Positions 15,670 through 23,380 of a stretch of 64,000 nucleotides of DNA are shown one piece after another. Source of the DNA: a virus. Both the position numbers and the translations under genes were made by a program. A model generated the notes under the pieces. The model did no database searches and was not told the origin of the DNA. It worked only from the letters and a program-made list of their open reading frames with translations. Position 1 is the stretch's first letter. Every line of letters starts with the position of its first letter. The stretch spans positions 126,001 to 190,000 of the IMG/VR virus record IMGVR_UViG_3300046513_000221; one strand, given 5' to 3'.

Positions 15670-17271
15670 TTAGACGCGCAGCTCGGCGACCATCTCGCGG
15701 AAGACCGGCTCCACGATCATGTCCGAGTTGCGGAAGACGACCTCCAGCGCGTTGCCGGGGGCGTCCACCTGTTCCTTGGTCTGATCGTCGAACAGCTTGA
15801 AGATCTTCGCTTCGCCGTCGAACTCGACGCGCAGCATGCCGCGTGCCGACTTCTTGAAGGACGAGGTACCCTTCGGATCCTTCTGCAGTGGGTAGTCCAC
15901 GCCGTCGATCTCCGAGTGCGTCGCCTTGACAGCGCAGCCGTAGGAGTCGCGGGAGGCGTCCTTCAGGAAGGCCCACGAGCCGACGCCGAAGAAGACATTG
16001 CCGACGCACCAGCCAGCGTCCATCATGCCCTTGTAGATCTTCTGTTGCATCTGCAGGGAGATCGCTTCGCCGTAGATGATGCGGACGTGCGAGTCCAGCA
16101 ACTTGTACTGCTTGCCGTCCGAGCCGGTGACCATCTCGCCACCGAAGGTCTCCCACAGCAGCTGCAGGGTACCCTTCTGTTCCGGAGCGAACATCGACGA
16201 GTATGCCTCGTTCAGGTTCTCGCGGTCGCCGAGGATGATCTCGTACGGGGTCTTAGGCGAGCTGTCCGGACGAGTGGTGAGGCAACCCGGCAGACCATCG
16301 ACGTTGGCCGGACGCGACATGATCACGTCCTTCAGCTTCGGCAGGATGTTGGCGATCACATCCCAGTAGTCGCGACTGTCTGCGACGTAGGAGAACGTGC
16401 CGTCCGGGTAGCGCTCGGTCAGGAAGTAGTTCAGAGCCTTCAGCTCGCCCTCGTGACCGCCGCCGAAGTAGGCGATCGCTTGGGTGACGGTTGCGTGCTC
16501 GGTGGCATTGACCGACTTGGCGATCGGGTCGATGTCGGTGTCGCCGTTGTAGTAGTCTTCGATGAAGTCGGCGACCGCGAAGGTGTCGGTACCGGTGTGG
16601 AACAGCGAGTGACCGAAGGCCGACATGATGCCGTCCTCCATGCCGCGATGGCCGCGCAGCGCGAAGTTGTGGCAAGCGAACGGGAGCCAGAAGTCCATGC
16701 TCGCGCCGGTCAGCTGACCGTAGTGCTTGGCGCACAGGTAGTACTGCTCCATCAGCGAGGCGCTGTGACAGATCGGCCAGATGGTGTTCGACAGCACGGT
16801 CTCCAGATAGTTGACCAGAGCGTGGAAGTACTGCCACTTCGGATCGTCCTTGTTGGACAGGCTGTTGGTGACGGTGAAGACTGGGATACCGGCGTTGACG
16901 CGGGAGCCTTCCTTGATCGAGCGGATCTCGATCGGCAGGTAGCCGAGGTCGTGCAGGTCGGACATCAGCTGGCGCGCTTCCTTGGCCTGATCGGTGCCGA
17001 GGTAGTTGCGGATGCGACGAGCGTACTTCTGGATGACCTTCTCCTTCGGACGGTTGAAGAAGGACTCGTTCCAGTTGTCGATCAGGTACGCCTTGCAGAC
17101 ATAGGTCATACCGGCGTAGACCATCTTGTCGGTCTTGAACTCCTCCAGCACGTTCGCGTAGCCGAAGTCGCGTGGCGTGTAGTTGGACAGAATGCTGTTG
17201 GTGCCGAAGATGTACTGCGAAGGGTGACCCAGCTTGTAGCCGTCGGTTGCGTTCGGTGCGAATACTTTCAT
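15670..17271 (-). CDS. nadV: Nicotinamide phosphoribosyltransferase homologue (Nampt/Namat)
   Basis: 533 residues, close to usual Nampt length. Recognisable family features are the N-terminal DGYKLGHPSQY, the nicotinamide/ribose-phosphate site segment HNFALRGHRGMEDG (about 201-214), HTGTDT, SVNATEHATV with His259 in the place of the catalytic histidine, and FGVGSWAF...RDSYGCAVKAT near the end. Classical Nampt joins nicotinamide and PRPP to give NMN. In phages a homologue paired with a Prs-like enzyme (NARP1 system) joins nicotinamide to ADP-ribose pyrophosphate to give NAD+ directly. The Prs-like gene and a macro domain lie upstream in the same operon. Sequence alone does not separate the two activities. 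Confidence 0.95.
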   Translation of the reverse strand: MKVFAPNATDGYKLGHPSQYIFGTNSILSNYTPRDFGYANVLEEFKTDKMVYAGMTYVCKAYLIDNWNESFFNRPKEKVIQKYARRIRNYLGTDQAKEARQLMSDLHDLGYLPIEIRSIKEGSRVNAGIPVFTVTNSLSNKDDPKWQYFHALVNYLETVLSNTIWPICHSASLMEQYYLCAKHYGQLTGASMDFWLPFACHNFALRGHRGMEDGIMSAFGHSLFHTGTDTFAVADFIEDYYNGDTDIDPIAKSVNATEHATVTQAIAYFGGGHEGELKALNYFLTERYPDGTFSYVADSRDYWDVIANILPKLKDVIMSRPANVDGLPGCLTTRPDSSPKTPYEIILGDRENLNEAYSSMFAPEQKGTLQLLWETFGGEMVTGSDGKQYKLLDSHVRIIYGEAISLQMQQKIYKGMMDAGWCVGNVFFGVGSWAFLKDASRDSYGCAVKATHSEIDGVDYPLQKDPKGTSSFKKSARGMLRVEFDGEAKIFKLFDDQTKEQVDAPGNALEVVFRNSDMIVEPVFREMVAELRV

Positions 17272-17370
17272 TTGATACTTTCTTTTGCGTGCTGCGCTAG
17301 TAGGTTTTCGGGGAGGAGGATCCGCTCTGCGTTCTCATTCCCCTGTACTAGTTTGTAATTTTGATGCTTG

Positions 17371-17769
17371 TTACTGCTTGGCGAAGAAGCCCGGAACAAC
17401 CGGTACCGCGACGAGGAAGATACCAATACCGGAGAAGCCTTCCGGATCGTTTTCCTGCGGATCGGCGACAGTGAACTCCGCCCATGCGGTAGGAGTTTCA
17501 CCGTACGACAGGAACTTGTCTTCGCGATCGCTCACACGCTGCGAGAACGGAGTACCGTCAGTATGGTACGACCAGCACAAATCGGTGCCGACGTTCGGCT
17601 TCTCGATCTCTTCCGGGTAGCAGCCATTTTGCAGAATGGTATCGGCAGCGGCTTTGATCGCATCGGTGTCGGCATCGCCGCTGTCAGGAACTTCGACCGT
17701 CATCAGGAGACCGAAAATACCCGGTGGAAAATGGGAATTGAGATTGCTTACGATATTGAACAGAGCCAT
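17371..17769 (-). CDS. Unknown 132-residue protein in the NAD operon
   Basis: ATG after a weak AAAGAAA ribosome site. Beta-rich at both ends (GIFGLLMTVEV; FSGIGIFLVAVPVVPGFF), acidic in the middle. The hydrophobic C-terminus is strand-like rather than a clear membrane helix. No family is recognised. It lies between the Nampt-like gene and another unknown gene. Confidence 0.83.
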   Translation of the reverse strand: MALFNIVSNLNSHFPPGIFGLLMTVEVPDSGDADTDAIKAAADTILQNGCYPEEIEKPNVGTDLCWSYHTDGTPFSQRVSDREDKFLSYGETPTAWAEFTVADPQENDPEGFSGIGIFLVAVPVVPGFFAKQ

Positions 17770-17800
17770 TTTTTCTTTCTAACGTTGTACTACTTTGAAA

Positions 17801-18595
17801 TTACTCGTATTCCTGCTTGGTCGGTGGGGTGTCGCACCGGTCATCCAGCAGAAGAACGCGCTTGGTGATGCCGCGAACCACGTCCGGGGTGTTGTAGACC
17901 CGGATCGAGTTCGGAGTGCCATGCGCCGTGTAGTCCTGCAGGTGCTTCGCGGCCGAGGTGCCAACGTAGCCCAGCATCACGCCGCTGATACGCACGGTCT
18001 GATGGTCAGAGATCACCTTTCTCAGGTTCTCGATCTCGTCGCACAGTGGGAACAGGCGCTCCTTCATGTCAGCGGGAACACTACAGTCGTCCGTCACGTT
18101 CAGGATCGTGTGGGCGTCCGTCAGAGCCTCCACGGTACCGTCCGGCAGCGCCGGGAGATAGAGCTGCGGAGGCAGCGGAACCGGAGGCACGGGGATCTGG
18201 TGCTTCACGATCTCCTTCAAAGTCTCCAGATGCCGCTCGAAGTCCTCAGCGAACTCACCATCGACGTGCTTGGAGAGCATCCGCGCAGCTTCAGTGAACA
18301 CGTCCATCATGTCTTCCGGCAGCTGCGGGAAGAACGGAGCTGGCGATACACCAAGGTGCTTCAGGGCGATACCCGCGAAGTGCTGTGGATCCGGAGTACC
18401 CTTGGCAATCAGATCGAGACTGTGCAGAGCACCACGACGCTGCTGCGCCGGGAGGTCTGCGATCTGCTTCGCCAGACGTTCCTCGAAAGGAAGATCACGG
18501 TAGGATGTCGCCCCAAGGGTGAGCGTCGATGAGGCTGTCACTGTCGTCTCGAAGACCTTGCCCTCGTTCAGATCTATGGTCTTTCGTTCGCTCAT
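17801..18595 (-). CDS. Unknown 264-residue protein in the NAD operon
   Basis: ATG at 18595, overlapping the stop of the macro-domain gene by four bases (ATGA). Mostly helical with a Pro-rich linker (PVPPVPLPPQ) around the middle and a C-terminal alpha/beta part containing RKVISDHQTVRISGVMLGYV. No known motif. The tight overlap with the macro-domain gene suggests co-expression and possibly a related function. Confidence 0.86.
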   Translation of the reverse strand: MSERKTIDLNEGKVFETTVTASSTLTLGATSYRDLPFEERLAKQIADLPAQQRRGALHSLDLIAKGTPDPQHFAGIALKHLGVSPAPFFPQLPEDMMDVFTEAARMLSKHVDGEFAEDFERHLETLKEIVKHQIPVPPVPLPPQLYLPALPDGTVEALTDAHTILNVTDDCSVPADMKERLFPLCDEIENLRKVISDHQTVRISGVMLGYVGTSAAKHLQDYTAHGTPNSIRVYNTPDVVRGITKRVLLLDDRCDTPPTKQEYE

Positions 18596-19059
18596 CGGTC
18601 CACCACCAGAGTTGCGTTGACGGGACTGGTCGCAAAGACCAGCTCGAAGATCGCCTTCAGTACCTTGCGGTCACCGTTGGCGCGACCTCCGCCGATGAAC
18701 GGGAAGTAGACATCGCAGCTCAGCTTGCGTGCCTTTTCCTCGACCTGCCGCAGGGCTTCCTCCACCGCGTCGTAGGACACGTACTTCTCAGCCGGATCCT
18801 TGCCATAGTAGCGCTGGGTGATGGCGTTCATGACGCGCAGCTCACCGACGCGGGTGGACTGGATCGTGCCCATCTGGCTCTCGGCGTTGAAGCTCTTCCG
18901 GTATTCTTGGAGGAACTTCTCGTAAGCAGCCGGGTACTGCGCCCGGACGAACTTGGCGAAGCCGGATTCCATCACGCCCTGAGCGTTGCAGCCGTGGACG
19001 AGGATGGCGCGTGCGGGGATCAGCTTGAACAGATCCCCCTTGACGGTCTTGAAGGGCAT
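18592..19059 (-). CDS. Macro domain (ADP-ribose-binding) protein
   Basis: 155 residues forming a single macro domain: VKGDLFK (6-12), AILVHGCNAQGVMESGFAKF (18-37) as the ADP-ribose phosphate-binding region, RVMNAITQ (75-82), and FPFIGGGRANGD (119-130) as the second phosphate loop. Relatives bind ADP-ribose or remove it (Poa1/TARG1/DarG types) or act on ADP-ribose-1''-phosphate. It lies between the Prs-like and Nampt-like genes, with a start 10 bases after the Prs-like stop and an ATGA overlap into the next gene. A role in handling ADP-ribose in NAD+ rebuilding or reversing ADP-ribosylation is inferred from this context. Confidence 0.9.
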   Translation of the reverse strand: MPFKTVKGDLFKLIPARAILVHGCNAQGVMESGFAKFVRAQYPAAYEKFLQEYRKSFNAESQMGTIQSTRVGELRVMNAITQRYYGKDPAEKYVSYDAVEEALRQVEEKARKLSCDVYFPFIGGGRANGDRKVLKAIFELVFATSPVNATLVVDR

Positions 19060-19069
19060 GGATGCTCCT

Positions 19070-19912
19070 TTAGATGCGGAAGGTGGTCAGCAGCTTGTGC
19101 TCGATGCCGCGCATGTTGTTGGAGGTGTAGATACCGTCGAATTCCTTCTCGAAGACCTCGGCACCCAAGGAGAAGATGCCGTGGGTCACGTACAGGAAGA
19201 TGCGACCGCTGGTCACCTCACGGATCTTGTCGGCCAGACCAAGGAAGGTACCGCCGCCGTCGCAGATGTCGTCCAGGATCAGGAAGTCACGGTTGCCGTG
19301 CTCCTTGTACTGGTCGGCGTACAGGACGAACTCTTTCAGCTTGCCGGTCGGGATGTCGCGTACCTTGTCGGCGCGGACGACATCCTTGTAGCCGTGTACC
19401 TTGGCGAAGTCGAAAACCTTCTTGTTGGAACCGGCGTCGGGCGACACCAGCACCACGCCGCTGTTCGGGCCGAGACCTACTGACTCCAGATCCTTGCCAA
19501 CGGTCTTCAGATCGAAGTGGACGAGGTTGTTGATCAGCACAACGCCGACATCGGAGTGGATGTCGCGGCACAGCACGGTGCGGAAGCCGAGCGAGTTAAT
19601 CAGATCGGCGACGACCTTTACCGACAGACTCTCCCCGAGGTTGCACACGCGATCCTGACGCGCATACGGCAGGTAAGGCATGAACAGGTCAATTTCGATT
19701 TTACGGCGCCCTGCACGGCGAACGGCATCGACCAGCATCATCAGATCGATCAGATCGCTGTTGCTTTCGAAGTTGAGCGAGATCGTAACGCTGGTTTCGT
19801 TTCCCGCCAGACCGGTGAGGAAGTCATCTGGGATGCGGATCAAGCTCTCGCCGCCGGGGAAGGTCTTGACGAGGGGTTTGCAGGTATGACTGCGGATTTT
19901 GAGTTCCAGCAC
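19070..19912 (-). CDS. prs: Ribose-phosphate pyrophosphokinase homologue (Prs/Adps-like)
   Basis: 280 residues from a GTG preceded by AAGGAAAC, shorter than typical cellular Prs (about 310). Family motifs are MPYLPYARQDRV (78-89), the flexible-loop region GESLSVKVVADLINSLGF, RDIHSD, SPDAGSNKKV (157-166) and the ribose-phosphate loop LILDDICDGGGTF (211-223), where cellular enzymes have DDxxDTGGT. Known Prs makes PRPP. In phage NARP1 systems the homologue (Adps) pyrophosphorylates ADP-ribose. It is the first gene after a promoter motif (19955-19973) and heads the operon with the macro domain and Nampt-like genes. The exact substrate cannot be read from the sequence. Confidence 0.93.
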   Translation of the reverse strand: MLELKIRSHTCKPLVKTFPGGESLIRIPDDFLTGLAGNETSVTISLNFESNSDLIDLMMLVDAVRRAGRRKIEIDLFMPYLPYARQDRVCNLGESLSVKVVADLINSLGFRTVLCRDIHSDVGVVLINNLVHFDLKTVGKDLESVGLGPNSGVVLVSPDAGSNKKVFDFAKVHGYKDVVRADKVRDIPTGKLKEFVLYADQYKEHGNRDFLILDDICDGGGTFLGLADKIREVTSGRIFLYVTHGIFSLGAEVFEKEFDGIYTSNNMRGIEHKLLTTFRI

Positions 19913-19954
19913 TTTCGTTTCCTTCAGTTGGGTTTATGGATCAGAAACCTCGAT

Positions 19955-19973
19955 CCATCCCAATAATATATAG
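19955..19973 (-). promoter_or_regulatory. Phage-type AT-rich promoter motif of the NAD operon
   Basis: On the - strand CTATATATTATTGGGATGG, 43 bases upstream of the Prs-like GTG. Same family as the motifs at 3169 and 7831. Confidence 0.6.
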
Positions 19974-19992
19974 ACGAAATGTATGTAAAGCT

Positions 19993-20163
19993 TTACTGCT
20001 TCTTGCGTTTGAAGGGAATCACCCGGATCAACGGGGTTCCCGTCTTGTTGGTGAATAAACTATGGATGAAACTGAGCTGAGTGTGGTCGGGTGTCATGGA
20101 ATGAATAATCCTCCACACTTTCTGCTCCAAACTCTCTGGCTTGTCGCTATCTTCGGAGGCCAA
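19993..20163 (-). CDS. 56-residue protein with TTG start, C-terminal part of a larger phage family
   Basis: TTG start with a near-perfect AGGAGG four bases upstream, immediately after the TAG of the 20172 gene. The product ends in GTPLIRVIPFKRKKQ, which matches AGTPLLQVIPFKREDF in the 63159-63917 protein and AGTPLVTAIPVRRADL in the 62395-63162 protein. Only this C-terminal segment is present, so it is either a decayed fragment that kept a ribosome site or a small stand-alone gene. An internal ATG (20097) would give 34 residues. Confidence 0.55.
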   Translation of the reverse strand: MASEDSDKPESLEQKVWRIIHSMTPDHTQLSFIHSLFTNKTGTPLIRVIPFKRKKQ

Positions 20164-20171
20164 TCGACCTC

Positions 20172-20696
20172 CTACAGGTGGTAAAGGGTGAACAGGCCTG
20201 TCTCCGAGGTGCGGATGGCGATGTTCGTGGTGTGGCCCTCCGGATCCTTGTCGTCGTTGACGTGCATCACCTCCAGCTGAACATCAGTGATCCACGTAAT
20301 GACGGCGCAGATCATCATCGACACCGGGAGGCGATAGTCCATCACCTCGTTGGCGATGTCGCCCTCGAAGTCGGTATCCGGGCAGCGTTTTCCGGTGCGC
20401 AGATCGTAGTACTTCTCCAACCGGAAGTCGGCCGACAGATGTTCGATATTCTCCATGAACTCGAAGTATGCCAGCCGGAAGATCTGTGCGTGCTCCGACC
20501 ACATCTTGAGGAAGTTATCAGGACTGAGCAGGTCGAAGTTGTCGTGGCTCAGCTCGATATCGCAGCCCTTGAAGAACTGGTCGATCTTCGGATCGATCTC
20601 CGTGATGGCATCGAAGCCAAGCTGCTTGTTCTCGATCACCGGAACCTGAAGGTAGCGAAACTCCGGGAACTTGCTGCTGTAGTGGTGGTTGATCAT
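20172..20696 (-). CDS. Paralogue family member 1 (unknown, 174 residues)
   Basis: ATG with AAGGAGATCCA upstream. One of four tandem, similarly organised proteins. It has an N-terminal variable part, a helical segment (IDQFFKGCDIELSH then FLKMWSEHAQIFRLAYFEFM), then a hydrophobic helix (VSMMICAVITWITDVQLEV) and a final strand ending in LFTLYHL. Identity between members is low, but the order of elements and the aromatic last residues are shared. Function unknown. Confidence 0.85.
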   Translation of the reverse strand: MINHHYSSKFPEFRYLQVPVIENKQLGFDAITEIDPKIDQFFKGCDIELSHDNFDLLSPDNFLKMWSEHAQIFRLAYFEFMENIEHLSADFRLEKYYDLRTGKRCPDTDFEGDIANEVMDYRLPVSMMICAVITWITDVQLEVMHVNDDKDPEGHTTNIAIRTSETGLFTLYHL

Positions 20697-20705
20697 TGGA
20701 TCTCC

Positions 20706-21242
20706 TTAGATGTAATAGTGCTCGAAGTCCGGTGAACCGACAAACTGGACAACGATGCGATACCAGTTTTCGGTACCGCCGTAGTCGAAGTACATGATGA
20801 CACGAGCGTCCATGACCTTGGAGAAGACGGCGAACAGGAGGGTCGCCATGCCGTACAGGTTGATGGTACCGCCCTGCTCAGACAGCCATTCTTCCAAGGA
20901 CATATCGTCATCTCCAACTGGAGTGTCGAGGAGCTTGCCGGTCTCCAGATCGATCCAGTCCTCCAGAGTCATCTCGTCGTTGTAGCTGATGACCGTGTCG
21001 CGGAGTTCCTTGTACGCCTCGGCGAACTCCTTGGTGTAGTGCTTGATGAGGCGCACCGCCGCCGCGCCACTGCAGATGGAGTCCCATTCTTCCGGAGTCA
21101 CACCGGCTCGCGTGAGGAACTCCTTGAACTGAGGGTAGCGCTTCACCATGTCGGAGCTGTGCGCCTCGACGCGCTCCATCACCGGAGTCTGGATGAGCAT
21201 CATCCGGGCGTAGTTGACGTCCTTGAGTTTCGGATTGTTCAT
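20706..21242 (-). CDS. Paralogue family member 2 (unknown, 178 residues)
   Basis: The ATG at 21242 is chosen over the longer frame to 21359, which is antisense to the neighbour. It lies two bases after the upstream stop (TGACCATG), so translation is probably coupled. The layout repeats member 1: YPQFKEFLTRAGV, a charged helix AVRLIKHYTKEFAEAYKEL, then ATLLFAVFSKVMDARVIMYF and the ending FEHYYI. It contains an acidic insert rich in Asp/Glu in the middle. Function unknown. Confidence 0.85.
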   Translation of the reverse strand: MNNPKLKDVNYARMMLIQTPVMERVEAHSSDMVKRYPQFKEFLTRAGVTPEEWDSICSGAAAVRLIKHYTKEFAEAYKELRDTVISYNDEMTLEDWIDLETGKLLDTPVGDDDMSLEEWLSEQGGTINLYGMATLLFAVFSKVMDARVIMYFDYGGTENWYRIVVQFVGSPDFEHYYI

Positions 21243-21244
21243 GG

Positions 21245-21916
21245 TCACAGGAAGTAGGATTTCTCGGAGCGATCCCCGACGCCGAAGGTCAACGCGACCG
21301 GAACGGCGCTGCGCTTGTCGATGTCGTGCTTGAAATCGATGGCGACCGGGACGCCGCACGCCATGCTGAACACCATCATGGTCATCATCGCCAGACCCTT
21401 GCGCATGTCAGGCGGCATGTAGCCATTGATGATCTTCTCGACCGCGTCGTAGTGACGGCTCTTGAGCAGATCGATGATGACGCCGAGCATCGTTTCCGGG
21501 TGATCGTTCTTGAAGCTGGTACGGATTGAGCTCCACGCATCGATGTACTTAGTGCGATACACATGCAGCAGACGCTGGATGTTGACGCCGCTCAGGATCG
21601 AGTTGGTGTTCTTCGTCACGCGGACGTGGGCAACGCCCAGAAAGTTCTTGAACGAGCTGCGCTCCTTGACCAGATCGACGAGACTGAGCACGGACTCCCA
21701 CTTCTCGGTCGGACGGTGGAGCGTGAAGTGCTTGAAGCCACGGAACTTATGCTTCGTGACGCCGGTCTCATCAGCCTCCTTGGCATCACGGATCTTCTTC
21801 ACCACGCCACGTGGCTCGCGGCTCAGACGGGTCTTCTTCGGGGCCGGAGTTGGCACTACCGGTGTAGGCCAGCCGGTACCGAAAGTCTTGGGTGTTTCAG
21901 TTTTCTTTGTGGACAT
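21245..21916 (-). CDS. Paralogue family member 3 (unknown, 223 residues)
   Basis: ATG after AAGGAAAAGAAA. It has an extra N-terminal basic, Pro/Thr-rich extension of about 45 residues (TPVVPTPAPKKTRLSREPRG). The rest follows the family order: RSSFKNFLGVAHVRVTKNTN, VNIQRLLHVYRTKYIDAWSS, AMMTMMVFSMACGVPVAIDF and the ending EKSYFL. Function unknown. Confidence 0.86.
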   Translation of the reverse strand: MSTKKTETPKTFGTGWPTPVVPTPAPKKTRLSREPRGVVKKIRDAKEADETGVTKHKFRGFKHFTLHRPTEKWESVLSLVDLVKERSSFKNFLGVAHVRVTKNTNSILSGVNIQRLLHVYRTKYIDAWSSIRTSFKNDHPETMLGVIIDLLKSRHYDAVEKIINGYMPPDMRKGLAMMTMMVFSMACGVPVAIDFKHDIDKRSAVPVALTFGVGDRSEKSYFL

Positions 21917-21943
21917 CTTTTTCTTTTCCTTGAATGCAGTTGA

Positions 21944-22483
21944 TTACAGCGAGTAGAACTCGAACAATTCGGTGCCGACCATGCGGACGTTCACGCCCAG
22001 CATCTCCGGGTTGTACGCACGCGCGTCGTAGCTGAAGGAGAACTCCAGATCGATCCCGGTGGCGGTCGCCATCGCGACGAGGAGAATGAACGCGGTACCA
22101 ACTTCGAAATCGTAGCCGCTGTTCTCGCGGATGCGCTCGTAGAACATGCGCTCCGATCCGGCCACCACCGACTCGCCGTTCTTATGGAAGTAATTGATGA
22201 TGCTGAAGTCCTCGTTCACCACCGTGGCGATCTCGTCCTTGAAAGCGTAGGCGACTCGGCAGAACAGCGTCCGATGCTTGTGGTACATCTTGGCGATGTT
22301 CTCGACGTACATCAGGTCGTCGGCTTCGCCGGACAGGACGATATCGCAGTCCTCGATGAAGCGCTTGAAGGCCGGGTTCCGAACGATCAGCTTGGCGATG
22401 CTCTGGTGACGGGTGCTCTGCCGGATCGGCGACAGGAAAGCGATGCGCGGGTACTCGGAGTTGACAGTTTTCTTAAAATTCAT
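21944..22483 (-). CDS. Paralogue family member 4 (unknown, 179 residues)
   Basis: The ATG at 22483 has AAGGAA upstream; the frame to 22666 overlaps the next gene and is not used. Family layout: NPAFKRFIEDCDIVLSG, NIAKMYHKHRTLFCRVAYAF, TAFILLVAMATATGIDLEFS and the ending LFEFYSL. It is the first transcribed of the four-gene tandem set. Function unknown. Confidence 0.86.
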   Translation of the reverse strand: MNFKKTVNSEYPRIAFLSPIRQSTRHQSIAKLIVRNPAFKRFIEDCDIVLSGEADDLMYVENIAKMYHKHRTLFCRVAYAFKDEIATVVNEDFSIINYFHKNGESVVAGSERMFYERIRENSGYDFEVGTAFILLVAMATATGIDLEFSFSYDARAYNPEMLGVNVRMVGTELFEFYSL

Positions 22484-22497
22484 AGCTTTTCCTTGGT

Positions 22498-22683
22498 TCA
22501 TTCGCCGAAGAGGCGGCGCATGGTCGGCTTCAGGCCGAACTGGGTGAATGTCAGAGTCACAGCGATCATGATGACCGATGCGCCGATTGGCGGGACACCC
22601 GCGTAGTACAGTCCGAACGTGAGGGCGATCAGCAAGATAGAGAACAGCACGCCGACTACGACGCATTGCATGAGCTTCTGCAT
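22498..22683 (-). CDS. Small two-span membrane protein
   Basis: 61 residues, AAGGAAA before the ATG. Two hydrophobic segments (CVVVGVLFSILLIALTFGLY and GASVIMIAVTLTFTQF) joined by a PP turn, and a basic C-terminus (KPTMRRLFGE). An inner-membrane location is likely. The start overlaps the stop of the upstream gene (TAATG). Function unknown. Confidence 0.83.
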   Translation of the reverse strand: MQKLMQCVVVGVLFSILLIALTFGLYYAGVPPIGASVIMIAVTLTFTQFGLKPTMRRLFGE

Positions 22684-22955
22684 TAGGTTTCCTTTTTGAT
22701 GTTGGTTAAACGCTGGAGTGCCATAGCGACTTCCATCAGCTCGCTCTCCAGTCGCCCGTGACCCTTTCTTACAGCGCGTTCGATAGCTGGTTTGAAGTGG
22801 GTCTTGTCCTTTTCGGGCTTGAACTCAAGCCCGAAATCTGCCACTAGGGCATCGACGTTGCCGCCTAGGAAAATAGCTTTCTTCCCGAGGTCGTGGCACT
22901 TGTCGTAGTGTAGTTGGGACTTTGCCAGCGAAGCTGAACTGACTTTCTTCTTCAT
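22683..22955 (-). CDS. Unknown basic 90-residue protein
   Basis: ATG at 22955 overlapping the upstream stop (ATGA). Lysine-rich, helical, with VDALVADFGLEFKPEKDKTH in the middle and a C-terminal helix (LESELMEVAMALQRLTNI). No known motif. It is part of a chain of overlapping genes (22498 to 23371), which implies coupled translation. Confidence 0.82.
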   Translation of the reverse strand: MKKKVSSASLAKSQLHYDKCHDLGKKAIFLGGNVDALVADFGLEFKPEKDKTHFKPAIERAVRKGHGRLESELMEVAMALQRLTNIKKET

Positions 22956-23371
22956 TCTGCCGCTTTCCCACAGACAAGCGGTTTCCCGCCAATGTCCAGT
23001 TGAAGGACGCCCCACGACGCATTGCCGTACGCGAAGAACCAGTATTTCTGGTTCTTCCAGCAGAAGGAATGCACATCTGCGGTGCCGTCACTGTCTCGGA
23101 TGTTCACGCTTCCCTCCTTGGGAGCGTTGTCCTTCACGATAGTCTCAGTGACGACAACACGATTCACAAGCGGAGGCGCGGATGGTTCGGCGAGCAGATG
23201 CTCATATGCTGCACGCTGTTCCGGAGGCAACTTGGCGACCTCCAGAGCGTGTGCCTTCTCGGCATCGATCCTCATACTTGCAAAGACGAAAATGCCGAAA
23301 CATACCGCTGTCAATGCGAGAATTACGCAAAAGTAGTACTTCATACTATTGCTACCATTAGATACGTTCAT
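22952..23371 (-). CDS. Membrane-anchored or exported protein
   Basis: 139 residues, AAGGAAAT before the ATG. Residues about 10-31 (KYYFCVILALTAVCFGIFVF) are a signal anchor followed by a polar domain with two Cys (SFCWKNQKYWF; PLVCGKAAE) that could pair in the periplasm. No lipobox is evident. Topology N-in/C-out is likely. Function unknown. Confidence 0.82.
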   Translation of the reverse strand: MNVSNGSNSMKYYFCVILALTAVCFGIFVFASMRIDAEKAHALEVAKLPPEQRAAYEHLLAEPSAPPLVNRVVVTETIVKDNAPKEGSVNIRDSDGTADVHSFCWKNQKYWFFAYGNASWGVLQLDIGGKPLVCGKAAE

Positions 23372-23380
23372 TTTATTTCC

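Noticed and set aside
15613-17358. 581-residue + strand frame opposite the Nampt-like gene
   Set aside because: Shadow of a gene with firm family motifs on the - strand.
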